Made by a program: the position numbers and the translations under genes
Notes under the pieces: model-generated
The model's input: the letters and a program-made list of their open reading frames with translations, nothing else
Database searches by the model: none
What the model was told of the DNA's origin: nothing
NCBI RefSeq assembly: GCF_001517625.2
Contig: NZ_LN999827.1
Coordinates: 81,348 to 145,347, forward strand
DNA: 64,000 nucleotides
From: Clostridium sp. AT4
Lineage (GTDB): Bacteria; Bacillota; Clostridia; Lachnospirales; Lachnospiraceae
Direction of reading: 5' to 3'
Shown: positions 44,608 to 53,385 of the stretch, piece after piece
How positions within the stretch are numbered: position 1 is the first letter of the stretch
Layout of the letters: every line of letters starts with the position of its first letter

Positions 44608-44629
44608 CCACCATAAATGAAAGCCCTGG

Positions 44630-45118
44630 CTATAGATGGCGTTCCGGTCGTCCCACTGTACGCACGATCACATCACCTGTTGCAAGATCTAAAAGCATGG
44701 TACGGGCATAATTTCCTCCTGTATCCTCTGCCGAGATACAGATTCCTTCCTGGGCCATGACTTTTTTCACACTTTCCGCATTTCTCTGCCCAATGTTTCC
44801 AAAGCTGCTGTTTCCGCTGATCTCAAACATCTTGGCTCCCCCTGCTATCTTGACTACCATCCGGCTTTTTACCATACCGAATATTTTCAGCTTTCTGAGA
44901 GTTTCCCTGATGCCGCTGTCTGCAAATTTAAATGGATTGGAATCCCTTCTTTCAAACTGGGCCGGAAGCATGATGTGCAGAAGTGCTCCCAGGCGGGTGA
45001 CTGGATCATAAAAGGTTATCCCGATGCAGGAGCCCAAAGCATAGGTTATGATCCTTCCTTCCCCTCTTGAAAACTTCATATCACCGATTCCCACTTTTAA
45101 TTCTGTGCCTCCGATCAT
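44630..45118 (-). CDS. cheD: chemoreceptor glutamine deamidase CheD
   Basis: 162 residues. Deamidates receptor glutamines and binds CheC. The catalytic Cys lies in TYALGSCIGITFYDP, the His in LGALLHIMLP and the conserved Thr downstream; KIAGGAKMF and NIGQRNAESVKKVMAQEGI are typical. The start ATG at 45118 overlaps the cheC stop by one base (TAATG), so translation is coupled. The pair CheC-CheD forms the Bacillus-type adaptation loop. Confidence 0.94.
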   Translation of the reverse strand: MIGGTELKVGIGDMKFSRGEGRIITYALGSCIGITFYDPVTRLGALLHIMLPAQFERRDSNPFKFADSGIRETLRKLKIFGMVKSRMVVKIAGGAKMFEISGNSSFGNIGQRNAESVKKVMAQEGICISAEDTGGNYARTMLLDLATGDVIVRTVGRPERHL

Positions 45119-45738
45119 TATGAAACTCCCAACCTCTCTAAAATATCGTTTAGAGAACGAATATCCGGCAGCATGAGCAGCCAGTCAGAAAGTGCTTTTC
45201 CGCCGATCACAAAATCTGCATTGCAATACATCAGTTTATCTGTTTCATATCCATACTCAGCAATAGGTACCATTAAGATCCCACCCAGCATATTGATGGT
45301 AGCACTTGGAACAGACAGTTCCACATCTACATTTACCAGCTGTGAAAAAGCATTGATATAAGAACAGATGATGATGTTTCCCACTTCTACCAGCGCGGAT
45401 CTGACCATTTCGTCCATATCCAGAAAGGACTTATAACGGCTTCCAAGCAATTTTTCCAGCACTTCGTTAGCAAAATCCAGATCAAAAAGGAACAGCATCA
45501 ACCCTTCAATGTCCCCTGACATTTTTACAAGAGCTGCAGCAACGAGCTCCTCCGCATCACCGATCCGGTTCATGGCATCATTGTATCCCAGGATATTCAC
45601 AGATGGGATCGAGATCCGGACTTCTTTCTGAAGGAGCTTTGAAAGAGCAGTTGCTGCATGACTGGTACCGATACTGCCGATCTCCCGCATTACATCCAGT
45701 GCCTGCAGGTCCATATCTTCATATCGCTTTATTTCCAT
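45118..45738 (-). CDS. cheC: CheY-P phosphatase CheC
   Basis: 206 residues, two CheC/FliY-type phosphatase motifs. The second (SALVEVGNIIICSYINAFSQ) keeps the Glu-x-x-Asn pair. The first reads DVMREIGSIGTSHAATALSK, with Ser where Asn is usual, so only the second site is probably active. It removes phosphate from CheY and is stimulated by CheD. Start ATG at 45738. It lies eight bases after a rod-protein gene and overlaps cheD. Confidence 0.92.
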   Translation of the reverse strand: MEIKRYEDMDLQALDVMREIGSIGTSHAATALSKLLQKEVRISIPSVNILGYNDAMNRIGDAEELVAAALVKMSGDIEGLMLFLFDLDFANEVLEKLLGSRYKSFLDMDEMVRSALVEVGNIIICSYINAFSQLVNVDVELSVPSATINMLGGILMVPIAEYGYETDKLMYCNADFVIGGKALSDWLLMLPDIRSLNDILERLGVS

Positions 45739-45746
45739 TTTTTACC

Positions 45747-46538
45747 TTATCCTCTCAGTGAATTGATCGTTCCTTCTATATCATCTGATGTAGTGATCAT
45801 TTTTACAGCATAAGAAAAGGCTCTCTGACATTCGATCACATGAACCATTTCTTTTGCCATATCTGTGCCTGAATTCTCCAGTGCACCTTTTTGCAGGGCT
45901 GCATCTGATTTTAGGGACGCTTCCATTCCATCCTGTGTTTTGTATTCATTATCTCCTACGCTTAAGAGACGGCTGGGATTTGAAAATGTGTATACACTTA
46001 CCTTAGGAAGGTCAGTATCATTCTCTGTGTCATCTGTATCATCAGTATCGTAGTCATTGTCTTCTGACTCTGATTCCTCCTGCAGCTTCTCTACATCTGT
46101 TACCTCCAGTTTAAGAGGCTGCTGGTTCTGGTCCAGCACCAGCTTGCCATCTTCTGTTGTAAGATAAAATCCATCTTCACGTTCTCCCCTGTGAAAATGA
46201 CCGTTTCTTGTATAGGTGATCTCACCTGATGTAGGATCCTGTATCATAAAAAATGCATTAGGCTCCATAATTGCATAATCATATTCTTTTCCGGTCTGAG
46301 TAGCACCGGCTGTACTAAAATCCGTCCATGTGCGTTCTACCCTGGCTCCTGCACCTGTCTGCAGCTCTGTCTGGGCATTTTCAGAATCATTGAGATTATA
46401 GTGGATCAGTTCAGAAAAAGCCGCTGTTTTAGGTTTAAAGCCTGTATTGTTGATATTGGCCAGATTATTGGATACAACTGACAATTTTTTTGTAAACTGT
46501 CCGGCTCCTGCTGCTCCTGTATAAAATGACATATTCAT
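45747..46538 (-). CDS. flagellar basal-body rod protein, FlgG/FlhP type
   Basis: 263 residues. It starts with the rod motif (MNMSFYTGAAGAGQFTKKLS, VVSNNLANINNTGFKPK) and ends with the matching helix (DMAKEMVHVIECQRAFSYAV). A strongly acidic insert near residues 157-180 (EESESEDNDYDTDDTDDT) is unusual. The B. subtilis pair flhO-flhP is the nearest parallel for two rod genes after fliA. ATG at 46538 is chosen by its AAGGAGG site. FlgF or FlgG cannot be distinguished with confidence. Confidence 0.8.
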   Translation of the reverse strand: MNMSFYTGAAGAGQFTKKLSVVSNNLANINNTGFKPKTAAFSELIHYNLNDSENAQTELQTGAGARVERTWTDFSTAGATQTGKEYDYAIMEPNAFFMIQDPTSGEITYTRNGHFHRGEREDGFYLTTEDGKLVLDQNQQPLKLEVTDVEKLQEESESEDNDYDTDDTDDTENDTDLPKVSVYTFSNPSRLLSVGDNEYKTQDGMEASLKSDAALQKGALENSGTDMAKEMVHVIECQRAFSYAVKMITTSDDIEGTINSLRG

Positions 46539-46551
46539 TTCCTTATCCTCC

Positions 46552-47349
46552 TTACAGCTTACCGACATCTGACACAGACTTACTCATGATCTGATCATAC
46601 ATTTTCAGTGACTGGGCTGCGCTTTGAAGCGCTCTCTGAGATGACATCATAGCCGTCATCTGCTCCACCATGTCTACATTGGATTTTTCCAGCATTTTCC
46701 ACTGAACAGTTGTATCTGCAGGTGTTGTTTCTGCCTGCGCAGTAGAGAAAAGTCCATTATCCTCTGCATGAAGCTGCCTCTGATCTGGAAAATCCACTAC
46801 TTTCAAAGTTCCATAATCCTCTATGGTAACTTCCTGGCTGCCGCTTTCTTCACCATCAGACTGATTTGTAATAGCAGCAGTAATATGTCCTCTGGAATCT
46901 ACTGTAAAGTTCTCATTTTTGATCTGGACAGGCTGTCCTTCTTTGTTTAAGACTCTGCCTGCCTGGTTTAAAACCAGATATCCATCTTTATCTACTGAAA
47001 ATGAACCATTTCTTGTATACCGGATGCCCTGTGATGTCTGGATGCAAAAAAAGCCATTTCCATTTAAGGCAAAATCATAAATTCCATCTGTCTGTTCCAG
47101 ACCGCCCTGGTCATAATTGGTATAAACCTGCTTTGCTGTCTTTATTTTTGAAACAGAGGCTAGCTGGGTTGGATTTTCTTTGTTATATTGTCCTGTACGG
47201 TAAAGCATTTCCTCTTTAAAAGTACTGCTTACCATTGTCTCGTTCTTATATCCAGGAGTCTGAATATTCACCATATTATTGCTGATGGTATTTAAGTTCC
47301 TGCTCTGGGTCAGCATGCCTGACGCCAGATTATAAAATCCCTGATACAT
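46552..47349 (-). CDS. flagellar basal-body rod protein, FlgF/FlhO type
   Basis: 265 residues. The N-terminal rod motif is MYQGFYNLASGMLTQSRNLN and TISNNMVNIQTPGYKNE; the C-terminal helix is NVDMVEQMTAMMSSQRALQS. The middle has the beta-rich FlgG/FlgF core (FALNGNGFFCIQTSQGIRYT, RNGSFSVDKDGYLVL). It is a proximal or distal rod subunit. The start overlaps the end of fliA by 20 bases, implying coupled translation. Confidence 0.83.
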   Translation of the reverse strand: MYQGFYNLASGMLTQSRNLNTISNNMVNIQTPGYKNETMVSSTFKEEMLYRTGQYNKENPTQLASVSKIKTAKQVYTNYDQGGLEQTDGIYDFALNGNGFFCIQTSQGIRYTRNGSFSVDKDGYLVLNQAGRVLNKEGQPVQIKNENFTVDSRGHITAAITNQSDGEESGSQEVTIEDYGTLKVVDFPDQRQLHAEDNGLFSTAQAETTPADTTVQWKMLEKSNVDMVEQMTAMMSSQRALQSAAQSLKMYDQIMSKSVSDVGKL

Positions 47350-48136
47350 CTGACTTTATCCCCTTTCCGTTTTTCTTTTCTATAAACTGGCGCAGCTTAC
47401 GCAAGGCGATCGTGTGGATCTGGGATGCCCTGGGCTGGCTGACACCTATGACCCGGCCTACCTGTTCCATTTTCAGTCCCTCCATATAATGTAGTGCCAA
47501 TGTTTTCTGCTCTTTCTCATTTAACTGGGCTATGCCTTCTGCAAGCACCCGCATATCCTCTTCCCACAAGCATGCATCCTCAGGCTGTGTCTGGGTTTCA
47601 TTGTTTACATTGTTTATGATCTGGACTCCCTTAGTTGTATTATGGTTTTCCAGCAGAAGATCAAGAGACTGGATATTTCCCCTGTTTTTCATAGAAATGA
47701 TTCTCTGGCAGCGTTTTTTTTCTATTCCAAGATGCTTTGCCAGCTCATCAACTGTTGGTGTTCTTCCTAATTCCAGCTTCATGTCCTCGCATGCAGATTC
47801 TATAATACCCAACTGCTTGTAAAATCCCCGGGGCATCCACTCCTGTTTCCTTACATAATCCAGCATTGCTCCTCTTACCCGCGTTGTGATGTATGTGGAA
47901 AACTTAATATTCTTATCCGAATCATACATATCGATCCCTTTTATGATTGCCACCACACCTTCGTTCACTGCATCTTCCATCTGCATGGTGGTAGAATAAA
48001 GATCATATAGTTTCGTTGCCATGGTTCTTGCTATGTACAGATACCTCATGGTAATCTCTTTCTTTATTTCCGGATCTTTCGTTTTTTTATAAAGCGCAAA
48101 TAACTCCTTCTCTGTCTTTTCCTGCTTATCTTCCAT
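47330..48136 (-). CDS. fliA: flagellar sigma factor FliA (sigma-28/SigD)
   Basis: 268 residues. Group 3 sigma factor that directs RNA polymerase to late flagellar promoters. Region 2 is seen in YLYIARTMATKLYDLYS, DAVNEGVVAIIKGIDMYD and KFSTYITTRVRGAMLDYVRK, region 3 in LGRTPTVDELAKHLGIEKK and region 4 in LHYMEGLKMEQVGRVIGVSQ. ATG at 48136 is preferred to the GTG at 48148, which would overlap the ribosome site AGGAG. It acts on the TAAA-N12-GCCGA sites noted in this window and is held by FlgM. Confidence 0.95.
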   Translation of the reverse strand: MEDKQEKTEKELFALYKKTKDPEIKKEITMRYLYIARTMATKLYDLYSTTMQMEDAVNEGVVAIIKGIDMYDSDKNIKFSTYITTRVRGAMLDYVRKQEWMPRGFYKQLGIIESACEDMKLELGRTPTVDELAKHLGIEKKRCQRIISMKNRGNIQSLDLLLENHNTTKGVQIINNVNNETQTQPEDACLWEEDMRVLAEGIAQLNEKEQKTLALHYMEGLKMEQVGRVIGVSQPRASQIHTIALRKLRQFIEKKNGKGIKSDVSGIL

Positions 48137-48185
48137 AACTTTACTCACTCCTGTTATCTGCTGTTTATATCATTTGCTCGTGCAC

Positions 48186-50309
48186 TTATGATCCCTTTTT
48201 CATTGTACTTATATTTCCAATTGACTGGATCTGCACATTATTTGCGATCTCATTAAATGAAAGCACCCTGATATTAGGATAAAAGGGTTCTACCAGATGG
48301 TAAAAATGGATCCTCATAACCTGTGAAGTCAGGATCACCGGGTTCTGTGATAAACCACTGAACTTTTTTATCTGCTCTGCCAGCTGCCGGATCACATGCT
48401 GGAGCATTTCCGGGTTTAATGCCAGATATAAGCCATTTTCCCCTTTTGACAAGGATGCGACCATTTCCCGTTCCAGCTGGGCATCCAGTGTGATCACTTT
48501 CATGCATCCATCTGTACAGTACATGCGGGTAATGGTACGTTTAAGAGCTGTCCTGATCTTTTCTACTGTCTGGTCCAGCTCTCTTGGAGGAAGACCTGTT
48601 TCTGAGGCTGTCTGCATCAGATTCTCTACAATGGTCTCCAGGTCACGGATCGGGATCCCTTCTTTTAGAAGATTTGTAAGGACTCTCTGGAAATAACTGT
48701 AGCTGATCATCTGTGGTATTGCCTCTTCCACCAGCTCAGGAGCTGTTTTTTTCAGATTTTCCGTAAGCCTTACCACTTCCTGTCTTGTAAGCAGTTCGTA
48801 TGAATGCTGCCGGATCACTTCTGAAAGATGCATGAGCAATACAGACAGAGGATCAATGACCGTATAACCATATAATTCAGCCCGATCTCTGTTTTCAGGC
48901 TTGATCCACCTGCTGGGTATACCGTATGCCGGTTCAATGGCCTCAATACCTTCAATTTCTTCTTCCACCTCCTCTGGTTCCAGAGCAAGGAAATAATCAA
49001 TCAGGATCTCTCCTCCTGCAATTTCTTCTCCTTTTATGCGGATACTATACTGACTTGGTCCCAGGGAAGAACTGTCCCGGAGCCGGATGGATGGGATCAC
49101 AAATCCCATATCCTGGGCATATTGGCGGCGGAATATAACGATCCTGCTGATCAGCCTTCCGCCTACTGACTCATCTGCCAGAGGGATCAGACTATAACCA
49201 AACTCGATCTCCACTGGCTCCAGTGTAAGAAGGCTGTATACATTATTTACATCTTTAAAATATTCTTCCTCACTTACCTCCTCTTTTGCAGCAGCTGCCT
49301 GGGCCTGTGGGGAATCCTGAAGCTGGGTAGAAGGATCCATTGCCATTTGTGACAATGCCTGTGGCTCTTTTTTTATCTTTCCGGAAAGATAAAATCCGCT
49401 TCCCATAAGACATGCAGCCACAACCAGAGTCCTTACTGCCGGCATTCCAGGTATCACAGCCATAACCGCCACTGCTGCACCACTAACGATCATAGCATGA
49501 GGCTGGGCCAGAAACTGCTTTGATACATCTTCATTTAAGCTGCCTTCTGAAACAGCTCTTGTAACGATCATTCCTGTTGCAGTAGAAATAAGAAGAGCCG
49601 GTATCTGGGATACCAGACCATCACCTACTGTCGCAATGGAATAGGTACTCAGCACAGCTGAGATGCTGCTGCCGGACTGTACAATACCGATGATACTGCC
49701 GCCGATCAGATTAATGGCAGTTGTGATAAGTGACATAACTGCATCGCCCTTTACGATCTTAGTCGCACCATCCATTGCACCATAAAAATCTGCTTCTCTC
49801 TGAACCTTGGCACGCCGTTCCTTTGCCTGTGTTTCATTGATCAGGCCAGAACTAAGGTCTGCATCAATAGCCATCTGTTTTCCCGGCATGGCATCCAGAT
49901 TAAATCTGGCTGCTACCTCGGCAACTCGTTCTGCACCTTTGGTGATAACGATAAACTGCATCAGCACGATGATCAGGAAGATGATCAGACCTACTACTAC
50001 ATTCCCTCTTAAAACGAAATCACCAAAGGCTGCAATGACACGGCCTGATGAACCTCCCTTAGAAAGGATATTTCTCGTGGTTGAAACATTGATGCCCAGA
50101 CGGAACAGCGTGGTAATAAGTAAAAGAGAGGGGAATATGGAGAATTCCAGTGGCTCCCGAATGGTCATGGTTATTACCAGGATCATCATGGAGAGTGACA
50201 TATTCAATATGATCGCCACATCCACCAGTCCCGCCGGAAGAGGAATGATCAAAAGCAATATGATCGTGATCACAAACATAACCACTGAGTAACTCAATAA
50301 CCGTTTCAT
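48186..50309 (-). CDS. flhA: flagellar export gate protein FlhA
   Basis: 707 residues. About eight transmembrane helices fill residues 5-315, followed by a linker and a cytoplasmic ring domain. The family signature is seen in LLITTLFRLGINVSTTRNIL and MPGKQMAIDADLSSGLINET. It forms the nonameric ring that receives export substrates. ATG at 50309 is chosen over an in-frame TTG at 50327 that lies four bases after flhB. The usual next genes flhF and flhG are absent; fliA follows after about 50 bases. Confidence 0.95.
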   Translation of the reverse strand: MKRLLSYSVVMFVITIILLLIIPLPAGLVDVAIILNMSLSMMILVITMTIREPLEFSIFPSLLLITTLFRLGINVSTTRNILSKGGSSGRVIAAFGDFVLRGNVVVGLIIFLIIVLMQFIVITKGAERVAEVAARFNLDAMPGKQMAIDADLSSGLINETQAKERRAKVQREADFYGAMDGATKIVKGDAVMSLITTAINLIGGSIIGIVQSGSSISAVLSTYSIATVGDGLVSQIPALLISTATGMIVTRAVSEGSLNEDVSKQFLAQPHAMIVSGAAVAVMAVIPGMPAVRTLVVAACLMGSGFYLSGKIKKEPQALSQMAMDPSTQLQDSPQAQAAAAKEEVSEEEYFKDVNNVYSLLTLEPVEIEFGYSLIPLADESVGGRLISRIVIFRRQYAQDMGFVIPSIRLRDSSSLGPSQYSIRIKGEEIAGGEILIDYFLALEPEEVEEEIEGIEAIEPAYGIPSRWIKPENRDRAELYGYTVIDPLSVLLMHLSEVIRQHSYELLTRQEVVRLTENLKKTAPELVEEAIPQMISYSYFQRVLTNLLKEGIPIRDLETIVENLMQTASETGLPPRELDQTVEKIRTALKRTITRMYCTDGCMKVITLDAQLEREMVASLSKGENGLYLALNPEMLQHVIRQLAEQIKKFSGLSQNPVILTSQVMRIHFYHLVEPFYPNIRVLSFNEIANNVQIQSIGNISTMKKGS

Positions 50310-50330
50310 TCGTCCATTAATCTCCAACTA

Positions 50331-51404
50331 TTATTTTCTATCTTTATTTTTCCCGTTATCCTGTTTATACAGATATACAAGGATTTCTGCTACTGCTGTA
50401 TAAAATTCTGATGGGATCGGCCTGTCCAGTTCACAGGAATTGTACATAGCCCGTGCAAGTGGTTTATTTTCAATGGTATAAACATTGTTTTCCTCCCCCA
50501 CCTTTACGATTCTTAACGCCAGTTCATCTAATCCCTTGGCAAGTACTACCGGAGCATTGTCATGATCCGGATCATATTTTAAAGCAATGGCCACATGGGT
50601 AGGATTTCGTATGATCACATCTGCCTGGGGAACCTTCTGCATCATCCTGCTGGATGCCATCTGACGCTGCAGGCTTTTGATCCTGTTTTTAATCTCAGGA
50701 TTACCTTCTGTCTGTTTATACTCATCTTTTACTTCCTGCTTTGTCATACGAAGCTCTTTTTCGTATTCCCAGCGCTGATACAGATAATCGCCAAAAGCAA
50801 TGACCGTAAAGGCAATACATACACGTACCAGCAGATCAAATAGCATTTTCATCATATAGGCTGCAGATGCTGCAGGATTCATATCGATCATTGATGCCAT
50901 AGGCTGCAGATCCCGTTTCAGGATGTTATAAAGCAGTACCAGAAGCAGTGTTATCTTGATGGAGTTTTTTACCAGTTCCACTATGTTTTTCATGGAGAAC
51001 AGCCGTTTTATACCTGAAAGAGGGTTAAGCCGGTTCCATTTCGGCCGGATGGATTTAAAGGATACATTAAAACGTGTTTGTACTCCATGCGCCACAATTC
51101 CAAGTAAAAGGGCTAAAACCAACAGAGGAAGCGCACATTTTAAAAACACAGACAGTGTAACAAAAACAAGGCTGGCTGACAGCATATCTTCTGAGGATCT
51201 GGTCGCACCATCTATGACCCAGGTCATATAAGTTTTCAGCTGTCCGTATATAAAGGGAATCCATATGCGGATCCCGGAAAATACGCCTGCCAGGATCAAT
51301 ACCGTAGCTATATCCCTGCTTTGAAAGATATTTCCTTCTTTTCTGGCATCCCGCCGTTTTTTGGCGGTAGGCTGTTCTGTTTTCTCCTGACCACTCTGTC
51401 CCAT
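50331..51404 (-). CDS. flhB: flagellar export switch protein FlhB
   Basis: 357 residues. Four transmembrane helices (about 35-215) and a cytoplasmic domain with the self-cleavage site NPTH (in VIIRNPTHVAIALKYD). Cleavage changes export from hook to filament proteins. The N terminus EKTEQPTAKKRRDARKEG is typical. A second, shorter FlhB-like protein (FlhX) is encoded at 29548-29859. Start ATG at 51404; 17 bases after fliR. Confidence 0.96.
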   Translation of the reverse strand: MGQSGQEKTEQPTAKKRRDARKEGNIFQSRDIATVLILAGVFSGIRIWIPFIYGQLKTYMTWVIDGATRSSEDMLSASLVFVTLSVFLKCALPLLVLALLLGIVAHGVQTRFNVSFKSIRPKWNRLNPLSGIKRLFSMKNIVELVKNSIKITLLLVLLYNILKRDLQPMASMIDMNPAASAAYMMKMLFDLLVRVCIAFTVIAFGDYLYQRWEYEKELRMTKQEVKDEYKQTEGNPEIKNRIKSLQRQMASSRMMQKVPQADVIIRNPTHVAIALKYDPDHDNAPVVLAKGLDELALRIVKVGEENNVYTIENKPLARAMYNSCELDRPIPSEFYTAVAEILVYLYKQDNGKNKDRK

Positions 51405-51421
51405 CTTCTGTTACACTCCCT

Positions 51422-52180
51422 TCAGACTGGTTTCATATTGCTTAAAAGCTTCCACATCATCTGATACATATATGTAAAGATGGTATCTATATAATCTGCC
51501 ATTGGCGAAAACAACAGAAGCATCATCAAAAGCCCCATTATGATCTTTACCTGGAAATTTACTGTAAAAACATTGATCTGGGGAATGATACGCATCAGGA
51601 TCCCCATTGCCAGTTCTGTCACAAGCTCAATTGCTATCATTGGAAATGCAAACTGCATACCAGTAAGGATCCCCTGGCAAAATCCATCTGTGATCACATA
51701 GACCAGCATGGGATTAAATGTCACTTTTCCAAAAGGGATCAGCTGTACTGACTGGTAAAACAATGCTAACAGCCGTAAATGACTGTTGCTGGCAAAAAAG
51801 AGCAGTACCATAAATCCATAATAAATACCGGAACTGACCGTTGACTGGGTTCCATACTGGGGATCATAAACCTGGGCCATGCTAAGTCCCATTGAATAAT
51901 CCATAATGGAAGAAGCAAACCGGATCGTAAGGAACGCCAGTTCCATTGCAAAGGCTAACACTGCCCCAAGAAAAAGCTCTCCTGCAAGCATCAGGATGTA
52001 TTCTGCCATTGACTCCGGATATGCTATCTTGGTCTGGTCTGTACACAGATACAGGAGCAGGGCCAGGGCAAAAACAAAATATGCCCTTATTTTTACAGGA
52101 AAATTACTTTTTCCAAAAAGTGGATTGAATCCGATGGCTCCGCTCATACGCATCACTGCCATTGAAAATGTGATAAACAT
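51422..52180 (-). CDS. fliR: flagellar export gate protein FliR
   Basis: 252 residues with about six hydrophobic segments. FliR joins FliP and FliQ in the export core. SMAVMRMSGAIGFNPLFGKS and GEFLGAVLAFAMELAFLTIR-like stretches and QVKIIMGLLMMLLLFSPM are characteristic. An in-frame TAA lies 12 bases before the ATG, so the start is firmly placed, making the N terminus slightly short. The AGGGG site overlaps the end of fliQ. Confidence 0.93.
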   Translation of the reverse strand: MFITFSMAVMRMSGAIGFNPLFGKSNFPVKIRAYFVFALALLLYLCTDQTKIAYPESMAEYILMLAGELFLGAVLAFAMELAFLTIRFASSIMDYSMGLSMAQVYDPQYGTQSTVSSGIYYGFMVLLFFASNSHLRLLALFYQSVQLIPFGKVTFNPMLVYVITDGFCQGILTGMQFAFPMIAIELVTELAMGILMRIIPQINVFTVNFQVKIIMGLLMMLLLFSPMADYIDTIFTYMYQMMWKLLSNMKPV

Positions 52181-52189
52181 AGATCTTTT

Positions 52190-52453
52190 TTACCCCTTTG
52201 CGATCAATTCCACTATGTATTGAAAAAATTCCTGAAGCATAACCAGCATAGAACTTCCTAAAAAACCTAAAAGCACCATAATAGCCAGCAGTTTGGGTAC
52301 AAATGTCATCGTCTGTTCATTAATCTGTGTAGCTGCCTGAAATACAGCAATAACCACACCTACGATCATACTGAGCAGAAGAAACGGAAGCGACAGCTTC
52401 ATTGCCAGCTGAAATGCTTCATACATGATATCCAGGATCTGTACTTCTGTCAT
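52190..52453 (-). CDS. fliQ: flagellar export gate protein FliQ
   Basis: 87 residues with two transmembrane helices (about 17-37 and 50-75). Typical text: AMKLSLPFLLLSMIVGVVIA and FQAATQINEQTMTFVPKLLA. It is a subunit of the FliPQR core. The start is ATG at 52453, 15 bases after fliP. Confidence 0.95.
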   Translation of the reverse strand: MTEVQILDIMYEAFQLAMKLSLPFLLLSMIVGVVIAVFQAATQINEQTMTFVPKLLAIMVLLGFLGSSMLVMLQEFFQYIVELIAKG

Positions 52454-52468
52454 ATTTTTACCTCTTTC

Positions 52469-53125
52469 CTACCGGAAGCTTTGTACCAGACTGGAAAATA
52501 AAAGTTCCCAGCCATTTACTGTAATAAATAAAAGTAACTTAAAGGGAAGAGAGACCATAGTTGGCGGAAGCATTACCATACCCATGGACATAAGGGTGGT
52601 AGACACCACTATATCTATAAGCAGGAATGGAAGATAGATCAGAAATCCTGCCAGAAACCCTTTTTTTAATTCGCTGGTCATAAAAGCTGGTACAACAACT
52701 GTAAGCGGATATTCTTTCACATCTTTCTTAACTTCCTGTTTTGACATCTGTACAAAATGATCCAGCGTATCCTTCTCTGTATTGCGAAGCATGAATTGCT
52801 TCAGTGGATCTGCCATACGGCTTACTGCCTCTTGCTGCGTGATCTCCCCATTTTTATAGGGCTCGTAGGCAACCGTATTGATCTGGCCTATAACCGGACT
52901 CATAATATACAGTGTCAAAAAAAGTGCCATTCCTGTCAGGACAATATTCGGCGGCGTCTGTTGGACTCCCATTGCATTTCGCGTAAAGGAAAGTATGATT
53001 ATGATACGCATAAAGGAACTCATCATAACCACAATGGAAGGAAGCAGTGCTGCAAAGGTGAGCAGCATGATAATGTCCAGTGCTGGAACATTTCCTCCAT
53101 TTAAGCCTGTAATCAGTTCATTCAT
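52469..53125 (-). CDS. fliP: flagellar export gate protein FliP
   Basis: 218 residues, four membrane helices. Conserved parts are MRIIIILSFTRNAMGVQQTP, DPLKQFMLRNT and VVVPAFMTSELKKGFLAGF. The start at 53125 is chosen because GGAGGAG then lies at normal distance; it overlaps the fliO end by eight bases. The hydrophobic leader often found at the N terminus of FliP is absent, as in some other clostridia. Confidence 0.94.
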   Translation of the reverse strand: MNELITGLNGGNVPALDIIMLLTFAALLPSIVVMMSSFMRIIIILSFTRNAMGVQQTPPNIVLTGMALFLTLYIMSPVIGQINTVAYEPYKNGEITQQEAVSRMADPLKQFMLRNTEKDTLDHFVQMSKQEVKKDVKEYPLTVVVPAFMTSELKKGFLAGFLIYLPFLLIDIVVSTTLMSMGMVMLPPTMVSLPFKLLLFITVNGWELLFSSLVQSFR

Positions 53126-53384
53126 GATCATTCTCCTCCTTAAGCCGTTCCAGAACCTGTATCCCTGTCTGACTGGTTCCAAGCAGATATTGGGTTTCAT
53201 CCAGCTTAAGAAGGATAACGTACTGATCGTTCCCTACTTTCAGCTGTTCCAGTATCTGCATTCTTCCCCCTTTTTTTCCATAGGAGGCATTTTTTCCCAG
53301 GTAGCGGCTTGCCTGCCATGCCAGAAACAAAATGACCACAAAAGCAAGCAGCATACCTGTTGTAGAAACAATATCTGTTATCAT
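53118..53384 (-). CDS. fliO: flagellar biosynthesis protein FliO
   Basis: 88 residues. One transmembrane segment near the start (TTGMLLAFVVILFLAWQASR) and a small cytoplasmic domain (MQILEQLKVGNDQYVILLKL, QYLLGTSQTGIQVLERLKEE). FliO helps assemble the FliP ring. It lies directly after fliY with a 1-base gap and overlaps fliP. Confidence 0.9.
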   Translation of the reverse strand: MITDIVSTTGMLLAFVVILFLAWQASRYLGKNASYGKKGGRMQILEQLKVGNDQYVILLKLDETQYLLGTSQTGIQVLERLKEENDHE

Positions 53385-53385
53385 A

